In this document: piece by piece, positions 48,845 through 55,723 of the stretch | Numbering within the stretch: the first letter of the stretch is position 1 | How the letters are laid out: each line of letters starts with the position of its first letter | From: Lachnospiraceae bacterium | Lineage (GTDB): Bacteria > Bacillota > Clostridia > Lachnospirales > Lachnospiraceae | Length of the DNA: 55,723 bases | Reading direction: 5' to 3' | Assembly: GCA_021203305.1 (NCBI GenBank) | Contig: JAJQBK010000008.1 | Span: 1 to 55,723, forward strand | The notes under the pieces: generated by a model | What the model was told of the DNA's origin: nothing | Seen by the model: the letters and a program-made list of their open reading frames with translations, nothing else | The model's database searches: none | Translations under genes and position numbers: made by a program

Positions 48845-50026
48845 TCAATCCATCTTTACAATCGTCGCGCAGCCCATGCCGCCGCCGATACACAGAGTCG
48901 CCAGGCCGGTCTTCGCGCCCTTTGCCTGCATCTCATACAGCAGGGTGACCAGAATACGGCAGCCGGAAGCGCCCACCGGGTGTCCCAGGGCGATGGCTCC
49001 GCCGTTGGGGTTTAGCTGCTTATCCACATCGATGCCAAGCTCCTTGCCCACCGCCACGGACTGAGCGGCGAAGGCTTCATTGGCCTCAATGATATCGAAG
49101 TCCTCGATCTTCATGCCGGTTTTGGCCATCACCTTCTTTGTCGCGGCGACAGGGCCAATGCCCATAACCTCCGGGCGAACGCCGGCCAGTGCGCCCGCTA
49201 CATAAGTGGCCATCGGCGTCACGCCAAGCTCTTTGGCTTTTTCCTCGCTCATGACCACGATAGCCGCCGCGCCGTCGTTGATGCCGGAGGCGTTGCCCGC
49301 GGTCACAAAGCCGCCCGGGTTGATGGGACGAAGCTTCTGAAGTCCCTCGATGGTGGATCCGTGGCGCGGCCCCTCATCGACCTTAAACTCGATGGTCTCC
49401 TTCTTTTTCTTCACGGTGACGGGAACGATTTCCTTATCAAACGCGCCGGACTTCTGTGCCGCCTCTGTCTTTAACTGACTCTTTAACGCGAACTCGTCGA
49501 TCTCCTCCCGGGTCAGTCCCCACTCCTCACAGATGTTATCCGCGGTCTTAATCATGTGATAATCATTGAACGCGTCCCAAAGCGCGTCCTTGATCATGGT
49601 ATCCACCAGCACGCCGTTGTTCATCCTGTAGCCGTAGCGGCCCTGGGGAACAGCGTAGGGAGCCATGGACATATTCTCCATGCCGCCTGCCACAACCACA
49701 TCCGCATCGCCCGCCAGAATCATCTGCGCGGCCTGGTTTACGCAGTTCAATCCGGAACCGCAGACCACATTCATGGTCACCGCCGGTACCTCAATGGGAA
49801 GTCCGGCCTTGATAGAGGCCTGTCTTGCCACGTTCTGTCCCTGCGCGGCCTGAATCACACAGCCCATATAAACCTGATCCACGTCCTCCGGTTTAATGCC
49901 CGCCCGATTCACAGCCTCTTTGATCACGATCGCGCCCAAATCCACCACGGGAGTTGTGCTTAAGGTGCCGCCCATCGTACCGATGGCGGTACGGCACGCG
50001 CCTGCCAATACAACCTTCTTTGCCAT
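48845..50026 (-). CDS. thl: Acetyl-CoA acetyltransferase (thiolase)
   Basis: A 393-residue thiolase that condenses two acetyl-CoA to acetoacetyl-CoA, the entry step to butyrate. The nucleophile Cys89 in VVCGSGLN, the His in [14 protein letters not shown] and the second catalytic Cys in CIGGGMGCA are present. The ATG at 50026 follows AAGGAG at 8 nt; the frame to 50056 is an upstream extension lacking a site. It is the first gene of the cluster, transcribed from the promoter at 50084-50112. Confidence 0.96.
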   Translation of the reverse strand: MAKKVVLAGACRTAIGTMGGTLSTTPVVDLGAIVIKEAVNRAGIKPEDVDQVYMGCVIQAAQGQNVARQASIKAGLPIEVPAVTMNVVCGSGLNCVNQAAQMILAGDADVVVAGGMENMSMAPYAVPQGRYGYRMNNGVLVDTMIKDALWDAFNDYHMIKTADNICEEWGLTREEIDEFALKSQLKTEAAQKSGAFDKEIVPVTVKKKKETIEFKVDEGPRHGSTIEGLQKLRPINPGGFVTAGNASGINDGAAAIVVMSEEKAKELGVTPMATYVAGALAGVRPEVMGIGPVAATKKVMAKTGMKIEDFDIIEANEAFAAQSVAVGKELGIDVDKQLNPNGGAIALGHPVGASGCRILVTLLYEMQAKGAKTGLATLCIGGGMGCATIVKMD

Positions 50027-50083
50027 AGTTCGTTCTCCTTCTTTCATTTGGTGCATATTGTTATTTTTTTATCAATCGCTGGT

Positions 50084-50112
50084 ATTTTACCATAAGGTCA
50101 GGCAATATGCAA
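50084..50112 (-). promoter_or_regulatory. Promoter of the butyrate cluster
   Basis: On the minus strand TTGCAT (50107-50112), 17 bp, TAAAAT (50084-50089), about 50 nt upstream of the thl start codon. Confidence 0.65.
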
Positions 50113-50387
50113 CGCCTTATTTCAGTTTTTTTAAATTTTTTTACATTTCTTTATTGCCGCAAATATGCAGGACACCAGCCCCGCACATTTTTCAGATCGG
50201 AAGCACATTTCATTTCCGGATCTGCGCATATACAAAGATGAGTCATTTCTCAGATTATTTTTCTGACAACTTTTTCCATGGAATTTTTCACGGATTTTAC
50301 CTTGTTTTTCTTTTTCTGTTCATTTTCGACAAAACGATTGTTCTCCGGCAAAAAAATGCAGGATCGGACAAATCCCGCGCCGCCGAA

Positions 50388-50460
50388 TGTGGATAAAGTG
50401 GATAACTTTGTGTATAACTTGTAAAAATCCGAAAATCCGGGGGCATAGCCATGTGGACAA
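50388..50460 (-). other. Cluster of four DnaA-box-like 9-mers
   Basis: On the minus strand, all in one orientation: TTATCCACA (50388-50396, perfect), TTATCCACT (50397-50405), TTATACACA (50409-50417) and TTGTCCACA (50452-50460). They lie in the 50113-50660 gene-free stretch, which is rich in A/T runs on either side. No dnaA, dnaN, rpmH or rnpA is nearby, so it is not obviously the chromosomal origin; it may be a DnaA-titrating or regulatory cluster. I see nothing else in the rest of the stretch. Confidence 0.55.
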
Positions 50461-50660
50461 CTCTGCGCTTTTCCTCATCTTTTCGCGGCGGCTCCTCCGC
50501 GGGGAATTCATTTTATGACGCTTTTCCTGCAAAATGATTTGTAATTTTTGCTAATTTTTCATTTGTCAAGAACTTTCCGCATTTTTTGAGGGAAAAACTA
50601 TTTTTGGAATTGTCAGATAATTATGCGCAATTCTGCTGCCATCGTTGCTTCCTCGCTCTG

Positions 50661-51569
50661 TCAGCCCTGCAGATACTCCCAGGCAGAGGTGGCCGCGTTG
50701 GCCCCGTCGGCCACCGCGGTGATAATCTGGCGCAGCTTCTTCGTCCGCAGATCTCCCGCAGCGAACAGCCCGGGCACAGATGTTGCGCAGTCCTCTCCGG
50801 CGACAATATAGCCATACTCGTCCATCTCAACCAACCCCCGCACCAGAAGCGTATTGGGCACTGTTCCCACCGCCACAAACACGCCCTGCACGTCCAGGAG
50901 GCACTCCTCTCCGCTCAGTTTATTCCTGACACGAAACCGCTCCACCTCATCCTTTCCCAGAATCTCTGCCGGAAGGGTATTCCACAGGATCTCCACATTG
51001 ACAAGCGCCCTCAGCCGCTCCTCCAGAACGGCGCCGGCCCGGAGGCTGTCGCGCCTGTGAATCAGATACACCTTCTCACAGAGACCGGCCAGATAAATAG
51101 CGTCCTCCACCGCGGTATAGCTGCCGCCCACCACTGCCACGGTCTGCCCACGATAAAGGGCGCCGTCGCAGGTGGCGCAGTAGGAGACGCCCTTTCCCTT
51201 CAGTTCTTCCTCCCCTGGCACCTCCAGCTTTCGATTGACGGCGCCGCTTGCCAGAATCAGCGTTTTGCTCTCCATCATCCCCTGATCAGTGGTAATCCGA
51301 AAGACTCCATCCCTCTTTTCAATTCCCGTCACCTCGCAGGAAACCGGTTCCTTCCCCATATCCGCCACATGCTTCTGAAATGTCATTCCCATGTCAAAGC
51401 CGTTGGAATGGGGCAGCCCCAGATAATTGTCCACCTCATAGGTGTTCAGCACCTGGCCTCCTCCCATATAACTGGACTCCAGTATTTCCAGATCCAGGCC
51501 CGCACGCAGCCCGTAGACCGCTGCGGAAAGCCCCGCCGGCCCGGCACCGATAATAATCATATCCTTCAT
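50661..51569 (-). CDS. trxB: Thioredoxin reductase-like flavoprotein
   Basis: A 302-residue NAD(P)H-dependent pyridine nucleotide-disulfide oxidoreductase. FAD-binding GAGPAGLSAAVYGLRAG (8-24), redox-active CATC (131-134) followed by DGALYRG, a second Rossmann motif GGSYTAVEDAIYLAG, and the C-terminal GLFAAGDLR. The ATG at 51569 follows AGGAGGAAGAG; the longer frame is not homologous. Some clostridial homologues accept ferredoxin or flavin rather than thioredoxin, so the partner is not certain; no trxA is next to it. Confidence 0.88.
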   Translation of the reverse strand: MKDMIIIGAGPAGLSAAVYGLRAGLDLEILESSYMGGGQVLNTYEVDNYLGLPHSNGFDMGMTFQKHVADMGKEPVSCEVTGIEKRDGVFRITTDQGMMESKTLILASGAVNRKLEVPGEEELKGKGVSYCATCDGALYRGQTVAVVGGSYTAVEDAIYLAGLCEKVYLIHRRDSLRAGAVLEERLRALVNVEILWNTLPAEILGKDEVERFRVRNKLSGEECLLDVQGVFVAVGTVPNTLLVRGLVEMDEYGYIVAGEDCATSVPGLFAAGDLRTKKLRQIITAVADGANAATSAWEYLQG

Positions 51570-51716
51570 TTTACTCTTCCTCCTGTCCGGTTTTATTTTA
51601 CAATAAACGTCTTTATGCCGTTTACTACAGTGCCAATCGCGGGCTGCGTAAACAGCCATTCCCATCGTGATCGTGTACACCATCTTTATAGTGAAACTGC
51701 TACCGTTCTCAGTGCC

Positions 51717-52604
51717 TCAAAGCGCAAATCTGCCAAATACATCCCGCTTCTGAAAATTTTCCTCCTTATATCTGATCAGAAACGCCCTCGCCTCCGCGTG
51801 CGCCTCATCCAGATCCGCCAGCATTCCTTCCAGATTATCCTCATGGATCCCGCCGATTTTGGCAAAGAGCCTATAGCAGGCTATTTGATCCGTGAACTGT
51901 TCCCTCAGCACCTGCCAGGCCTCCTCTGAAACACAGTCCTTTGTATGATTGCAAAGATATCCCGCGAAAGCCCCTCTCCCCGTCTCATCCAGAAAAGCCG
52001 GGTTCATCAGCCTTAAGAAACACAGGTACGCCTTCTGCTTTCTCTCATCCATCATCTGATCCTGCATCCGGATGCCGATATCCTCCTCCCCGCAGAACAC
52101 CAGATCATGGTAGCTCTCCTCGTCATTTTCCGTTAAAAAAGAACACAGTCTCTGATCCCAGCGCGCAAACCACCTTTCACTGCCTCTTTCCATATCGTTC
52201 AGCAGATAATCCGCTTTCATGCGGCAGCACAGGGCCGCCAGCAAAATCTGCGCGTCCGGCAGTACGTTTTCCAGTGCCAGCCGTTCCATGGATTTGCATC
52301 CCTTGAAAACGCCTGTCCCCAGCGATACCTTACTGGGGGACAGCACCTCCCTCAGCCGTCCGCACTGGGCGAAGGCATAATCCTCCAGCCGCGTCACGGT
52401 TTCCGGCAAAACCACCCGTTCCAGCATGTCCGATCTCAAAAACGCTTTTCTGCCCACAGCGGTCACCGGCAGCCCCTCAATCTCTTCTGGCACGGTCAGC
52501 ACGCTGCCGCCGCCCTTCCATCCTGTGACAGCCACACCTTCATTTTGGACGATATAATATAAAATTATGTTCTGAAGCCGTAATTTTCCGTTTTCCTGTT
52601 CCAT
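51717..52604 (-). CDS. BspA-type leucine-rich repeat protein
   Basis: A 295-residue protein. Residues ~25-100 carry BspA-type (LRR_5) repeats: LTVPEEIEGLPVTAVGRKAFLRS, then LERVVLPETVTRLEDYAFAQC and a third degenerate unit ending GVFKGCKSM. The remaining ~190 residues are helical and rich in charged residues, unlike secreted BspA proteins. No signal peptide is visible, so it is probably cytoplasmic. AAAGGGC lies before the ATG. Function is unknown. It is 147 bp upstream of the trxB-like gene. Confidence 0.7.
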   Translation of the reverse strand: MEQENGKLRLQNIILYYIVQNEGVAVTGWKGGGSVLTVPEEIEGLPVTAVGRKAFLRSDMLERVVLPETVTRLEDYAFAQCGRLREVLSPSKVSLGTGVFKGCKSMERLALENVLPDAQILLAALCCRMKADYLLNDMERGSERWFARWDQRLCSFLTENDEESYHDLVFCGEEDIGIRMQDQMMDERKQKAYLCFLRLMNPAFLDETGRGAFAGYLCNHTKDCVSEEAWQVLREQFTDQIACYRLFAKIGGIHEDNLEGMLADLDEAHAEARAFLIRYKEENFQKRDVFGRFAL

Positions 52605-52854
52605 GGTTTCTTTGCCCTTTTCGTATTGAAAGCCCCTTTCCTCTCCCGCGGTCTGCTTTCGCCCCTGTATCCACCGGACTTTTTCTCATTATGCCATTGA
52701 GTGAAAGTAAAGTAAAGTCCAAAATAGTCCCCTGGCAAATCAGAAATTCCGCTTTCGGTTCCCCTCGGCCGACAGGATGCCTTAGGAACTGTCAAAAACA
52801 ATCTGCGCGGATCATGCCGGATAATGCGAAAACCGCTGTCCAAAAATTCCAACG

Positions 52855-52883
52855 TTGATAGAATTGAAAATTACTGGTACAAT
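52855..52883 (+). promoter_or_regulatory. Promoter of the SDR gene
   Basis: TTGATA (52855-52860), 17 bp, TACAAT (52878-52883), 26 bp before the ATG at 52910. The remainder of the divergent gap from 52605 shows nothing clear. Confidence 0.6.
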
Positions 52884-52909
52884 AGGCAAGAAGAGAGGAG
52901 AACTGTCCT

Positions 52910-53632
52910 ATGTCCAATAAAATCTGCATCACCGGCGCCTCCCGCGGCATCGGTCAGGCCATCGCCGCCGCCTTTGCCAGGGAAGGCTGGGAGCTATATC
53001 TGATATGTAAGGAAAATCTGAAGGCGATGGAAGAAGCCGCTGAAGTCTGGAGACAGGCATACGGCACGGACGCCGCCTGCTTTGCAATAGATGTTGCCGA
53101 CGCCGCGGCATATGAAGCGTTCTTGAAAGAACTGCCCGCCATGGATGTGCTGATCAATAACGCCGGCATCTCCTTCGTTGGACTTTTGCAGGATATGGAG
53201 CTTTCCGACTGGCGGCGGGTGATGGACACCAATCTGACCAGCGTTTTTCTGAGCTGTAAATATCTGCTGCCCGGGATGCTGAGCCGGGGCGGCGGTCGTA
53301 TCATCAATATTTCCTCCGTCTGGGGAGAGCACGGCGCCAGCATGGAAAGCGCCTATTCCGCCTCCAAGGGCGCTGTCAATGCCCTGACAAAAGCCCTGGC
53401 AAAAGAAACAGCCACAACCAATGTGCAGATTAACGCCATTGCCTGCGGCCTGATTGATACCTCTATGAACGCCCACCTGTCCGAAAAGGAAATCCAGTCA
53501 CTGATCGGGGAAATTCCAGCCAACCGGATCGGTCGGCCCGAGGAGGTTGCCGCCTTATGCCTGCAGCTTGCCTCCGCGCCGGAATATCTGACCGGGCAGA
53601 TCATTACTCTGGACGGAGGGTGGACGGTTTAA
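52910..53632 (+). CDS. Short-chain dehydrogenase/reductase (FabG/YmfI-like)
   Basis: A 240-residue SDR. The cofactor motif TGASRGIG (8-15), NNAGIS, the catalytic Ser in NISSVWG, and YSASK with its Tyr and Lys are present, ending in LTGQIITLDGGWTV. AGAGGAGA precedes the ATG. It resembles 3-oxoacyl-ACP reductases but stands alone, away from fab genes, so YmfI-like or another carbonyl substrate is equally possible. Confidence 0.85.
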   Translation: MSNKICITGASRGIGQAIAAAFAREGWELYLICKENLKAMEEAAEVWRQAYGTDAACFAIDVADAAAYEAFLKELPAMDVLINNAGISFVGLLQDMELSDWRRVMDTNLTSVFLSCKYLLPGMLSRGGGRIINISSVWGEHGASMESAYSASKGAVNALTKALAKETATTNVQINAIACGLIDTSMNAHLSEKEIQSLIGEIPANRIGRPEEVAALCLQLASAPEYLTGQIITLDGGWTV

Positions 53633-53677
53633 CTTCGGTATTCATTCCATCATTTTTCACGAAACCCCTGAAACAGC

Positions 53678-53708
53678 AATGGGCTTTGACTATATGCCAA
53701 AGCCCATT
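53678..53708. terminator. Terminator between the convergent SDR gene and ptsI
   Basis: A perfect 11-bp stem AATGGGCTTTG / CAAAGCCCATT with a 9-nt loop lies midway between the convergent stops. The T tract is short on both strands, best on the plus strand (TTTCGTTATCTTTC). Confidence 0.6.
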
Positions 53709-53750
53709 TCGTTATCTTTCATTGAATGGATGAAAATTGACGAAGCTTCC

Positions 53751-55370
53751 TCATCCAATCTCAGATTCCCTGATCTTCTTGCGCAGCGGTAAAATCATGC
53801 CGCTGGCCACGGACAGCTCATCCACACCGCTGGTGAGGAAGAATTCTGTCATCTCCGGATCCGCGCCCAGCTCGCCGCAGATACCGGCCCAGATGCCGGC
53901 CGCGTGAGCATTATCACAGACCATCTTAATCGCCCGCTTGATGGCCTCATGGTGAGGCTTGTAGAAACGGTCCAGCTTATTGTTCTGACGGTCCACCGCC
54001 AGGGTGTACTGTGTCAGGTCGTTGGTACCCATGCTGAAGAAGTCCACTTCCTTCGCCAGCAGATCGCTGATCAGCACAGAGGCCGGGGTCTCGATCATGA
54101 TGCCCTGCTTGATATCCTTATTGTAGGCGATGCCTTCCCCGTCCAGCTCAGCCATGACTTCGGCCACGATTTCCTTGATATCCCGCACTTCCTCTACAGA
54201 AGTAATCATCGGGTACATAATGGCGATATTGCCATAGGCGCTGGCCCGTAACAGCGCACGCAGCTGAGTTCTGAAAATCTCGGGCTGCTCCAGGCAGATA
54301 CGGATTGCCCTGTAACCAAGAGCCGGATTCGCCTCATTGCCCAGATTGAAATAATCCACCTGCTTGTCCGCGCCCAGATCCAGCGTCCGAATCACCACCT
54401 GTTTGCCTTCCATGCCCTCCGCTACAGCCTTGTATGCCTTAAACTGCTCTTCCTCTGTGGGGAAGTCACTGGAATTCAGGTACAAAAACTCGCTTCTGAA
54501 CAGACCGATGCCTTCAGCGTCATTTCGCTTCGCCACTTCCATATCCGCCACACTGCCGATATTGGCGAACAGCTTCACATGTCTGCCGGCTTTGGTGACC
54601 GACTCCTTGCCCTTCAGCTCCTGTAATAACGCTTTCTCAGCCTGCTCCTTTTTCTGTTTCTCCTGATAATCCGCCAGAGTGGCCTCATCAGGATCAATGA
54701 TCAGCGTCTGCGCGGCGCCGTCCACAATGCCCAGCTTTCCGTTCCAGCTCTCGTCAATGGGAGTCTTAATCAGCGCCGGGATGCCCATGTTGCGGGCCAA
54801 AATCGCGGTGTGGGAGCTGGTGGAGCCTTCCTTTGTGACAAAGGCAAGCAGCTTGGAGGTATCCATCTGCACCGTCTCACTGGGTGCCAGATCCACCGCC
54901 ACCAGAATGCAGGGCTCGGCCAGGTCGCTCATATCCTGCACGCCGGAGAGCACGTTCACCACACGGGTGGAAATATCCTTGATATCCGCGCTTCTGGCCT
55001 GGAAGTACTCGTCCTCCATGCTGGCGAACATCTCGGCAAACTCCTCGCCGGTGGCCGCCACCGCGTACTCCGCGTTCACCTTATCGTCGTTGATCTTGGA
55101 AAGGATGGCATCCTTATAATCATCATCGTCCAGCAGCATGGAGTGAACCTCAAACAGCTGGGCTGTCTCCTCTCCCTGCTCCGCCAAAGCCTTCTCATAA
55201 ATCACCTGAAGCTGCTCCTGAGCGGTCTCTTTGGCAGCCTCAAAACGGGCGACCTCAGCCTCGGTATCGCTGATGGTCCTCTTCTCCGCATTGCCCTGAG
55301 CCTTTACATAGTAAAGAATCTTGCCGATGGCAATACCATTTAAAATTTTCTGACCAGTTACTTTTTCCAT
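53751..55370 (-). CDS. ptsI: PTS enzyme I (phosphoenolpyruvate-protein phosphotransferase)
   Basis: A 539-residue cytoplasmic enzyme that autophosphorylates from PEP and passes the phosphate to HPr. The active His is in GSTSSHTAILARNMGIPA (~187-204). The PEP-binding C-terminal barrel shows GIGLFRSEFLYL, PMITSVEEVR and the MGTNDLTQYTLAVDR motif, then the conserved Cys in GICGELGADP. The length is slightly shorter than the ~570 typical of the family. AGAAGG precedes the ATG. It follows ptsH by 20 bp. Confidence 0.95.
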   Translation of the reverse strand: MEKVTGQKILNGIAIGKILYYVKAQGNAEKRTISDTEAEVARFEAAKETAQEQLQVIYEKALAEQGEETAQLFEVHSMLLDDDDYKDAILSKINDDKVNAEYAVAATGEEFAEMFASMEDEYFQARSADIKDISTRVVNVLSGVQDMSDLAEPCILVAVDLAPSETVQMDTSKLLAFVTKEGSTSSHTAILARNMGIPALIKTPIDESWNGKLGIVDGAAQTLIIDPDEATLADYQEKQKKEQAEKALLQELKGKESVTKAGRHVKLFANIGSVADMEVAKRNDAEGIGLFRSEFLYLNSSDFPTEEEQFKAYKAVAEGMEGKQVVIRTLDLGADKQVDYFNLGNEANPALGYRAIRICLEQPEIFRTQLRALLRASAYGNIAIMYPMITSVEEVRDIKEIVAEVMAELDGEGIAYNKDIKQGIMIETPASVLISDLLAKEVDFFSMGTNDLTQYTLAVDRQNNKLDRFYKPHHEAIKRAIKMVCDNAHAAGIWAGICGELGADPEMTEFFLTSGVDELSVASGMILPLRKKIRESEIG

Positions 55371-55390
55371 GAAAAATACCTTCTTTACCC

Positions 55391-55654
55391 TTACAGATTA
55401 GCCTTGAAAAACTCTTCCAGACCGGCGGCGGCCGCCTCTTCGTCCTCACCCTCCGCGGACACGGTGATCGTATCGTTGCACTTCACGCCCAGAGCCAGAA
55501 GCATCATCAGCTTCTTCACATCCGCGGTCTTGCCGTTGTCAGCGCGGGTGATGGTCACGGCGGAGCTGTACTTCTTCGCCTCCTTATTTAACAGGCCGGC
55601 GGGTCTTGCGTGGATACCGATCTCATCCTTGATGGTGTACTCAAAAGATTTCAT
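55391..55654 (-). CDS. ptsH: PTS phosphocarrier protein HPr without the regulatory Ser46
   Basis: An 87-residue HPr. His15 in GIHARPAG is the phosphate carrier between enzyme I and the sugar-specific enzyme II. The regulatory site, normally K-S46-I-M in Firmicutes, reads KKLMMLLALG here, with Lys in place of Ser (the DNA has AAG-AAG). HPr kinase therefore cannot phosphorylate it for CcpA-dependent repression. The ATG at 55654 follows GGAGG; the longer frame to 55720 lies in the upstream gap. It forms the standard ptsH-ptsI pair. Confidence 0.93.
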   Translation of the reverse strand: MKSFEYTIKDEIGIHARPAGLLNKEAKKYSSAVTITRADNGKTADVKKLMMLLALGVKCNDTITVSAEGEDEEAAAAGLEEFFKANL

Positions 55655-55723
55655 TTTTTTAATCCTCCATAAAATTATTTTGAAAAGTGGACATATTTCA
55701 CAACAAATATGTTCCCACAAGTG

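Noticed and set aside
50388-50460. Chromosomal origin of replication
   Set aside because: DnaA-like boxes are present but there is no dnaA, dnaN, recF, gyrB, rpmH or rnpA in the window, and gene direction does not switch here. Reported only as a DnaA-box cluster.
50586-51929. A 447-codon plus-strand frame over the trxB-like gene
   Set aside because: It overlaps the flavoprotein and the repeat-protein gene in antisense and has no recognisable domain.
1-55723. CRISPR arrays, tRNA or rRNA genes
   Set aside because: No regularly spaced repeats, no tRNA cloverleaf with a GTTCGAATC-like T arm and no rRNA-like stretch was seen in either strand.

Overview
The window reads as the chromosome of an anaerobic, fermentative Firmicute, most likely a Lachnospiraceae (Clostridia) gut bacterium. 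The evidence is a complete acetyl-CoA-to-butyrate cluster (thl-crt-hbd-bcd-etfBA-ptb-buk), LplB/YtcP-type sugar ABC permeases, hexuronate catabolism genes, strong AGGAGG ribosome binding sites and promoters with consensus 17-bp spacing. Most genes lie on the minus strand. Taxonomy is inferred from gene content only.

Layout. 1-2160: mobile-element debris. An internally deleted IS21-family element abuts a tyrosine recombinase that has lost its N-terminus, followed by a ribbon-helix-helix (RHH) regulator with its own operator; all of this lies just beyond the 3' end of rpsI. 2245-3350: rplM-rpsI with promoter, leader and terminator. 3471-13278: a ten-gene ABC-transporter operon with two MalK/MsmX-type ATPases, two permeases, a 741-residue lipoprotein with a twin-arginine motif, and five small polytopic membrane proteins of unknown function. 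13457-14280: a DUF4160 / DUF2442-XRE pair with an operator-like palindrome in its promoter. 14409-15968: a beta-lactamase-fold serine hydrolase. 16010-21413: tsaE-tsaB-rimI-rnz-tsaD-ispD (t6A tRNA modification, tRNA 3' processing, isoprenoid synthesis) preceded by a YcxB-like gene. 21455-26398: a DUF975 membrane protein, prfB and secA. 26474-39258: a pectin and hexuronate region (GH13, cytoplasmic CE8 pectinesterase, an Rpn-family nuclease, a nitroreductase, a TIM-barrel isomerase, cytoplasmic GH28, a GH105-like short protein, uxaA, uxaB, and divergent uxaC). 39397-50112: a YeaQ/YmgE-type protein, a large membrane protein and the butyrate cluster. 50388-50460: four DnaA-box-like 9-mers in a gene-free stretch. 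50661-53632: a thioredoxin-reductase-like flavoprotein, a BspA-type repeat protein and a short-chain dehydrogenase. 53678-55654: ptsI and ptsH.

How the genes fit together. The pectin enzymes carry no signal peptides, so they appear to act on imported, partly methylated oligogalacturonides: CE8 de-esterifies, GH28 releases galacturonate, UxaC isomerises it, UxaB reduces it and UxaA dehydrates it to 2-keto-3-deoxygluconate. Carbon then reaches acetyl-CoA and is fermented to butyrate. The ABC operon could supply oligosaccharides, but nothing in the sequence ties it to a particular sugar.

The most unusual items are the ABC operon with its accessory membrane proteins, a family of intergenic stem-loops with a conserved core and changing outer stems (34367, 43693, 44860), the DnaA-box cluster away from any dnaA, and an HPr that lacks the regulatory Ser46.
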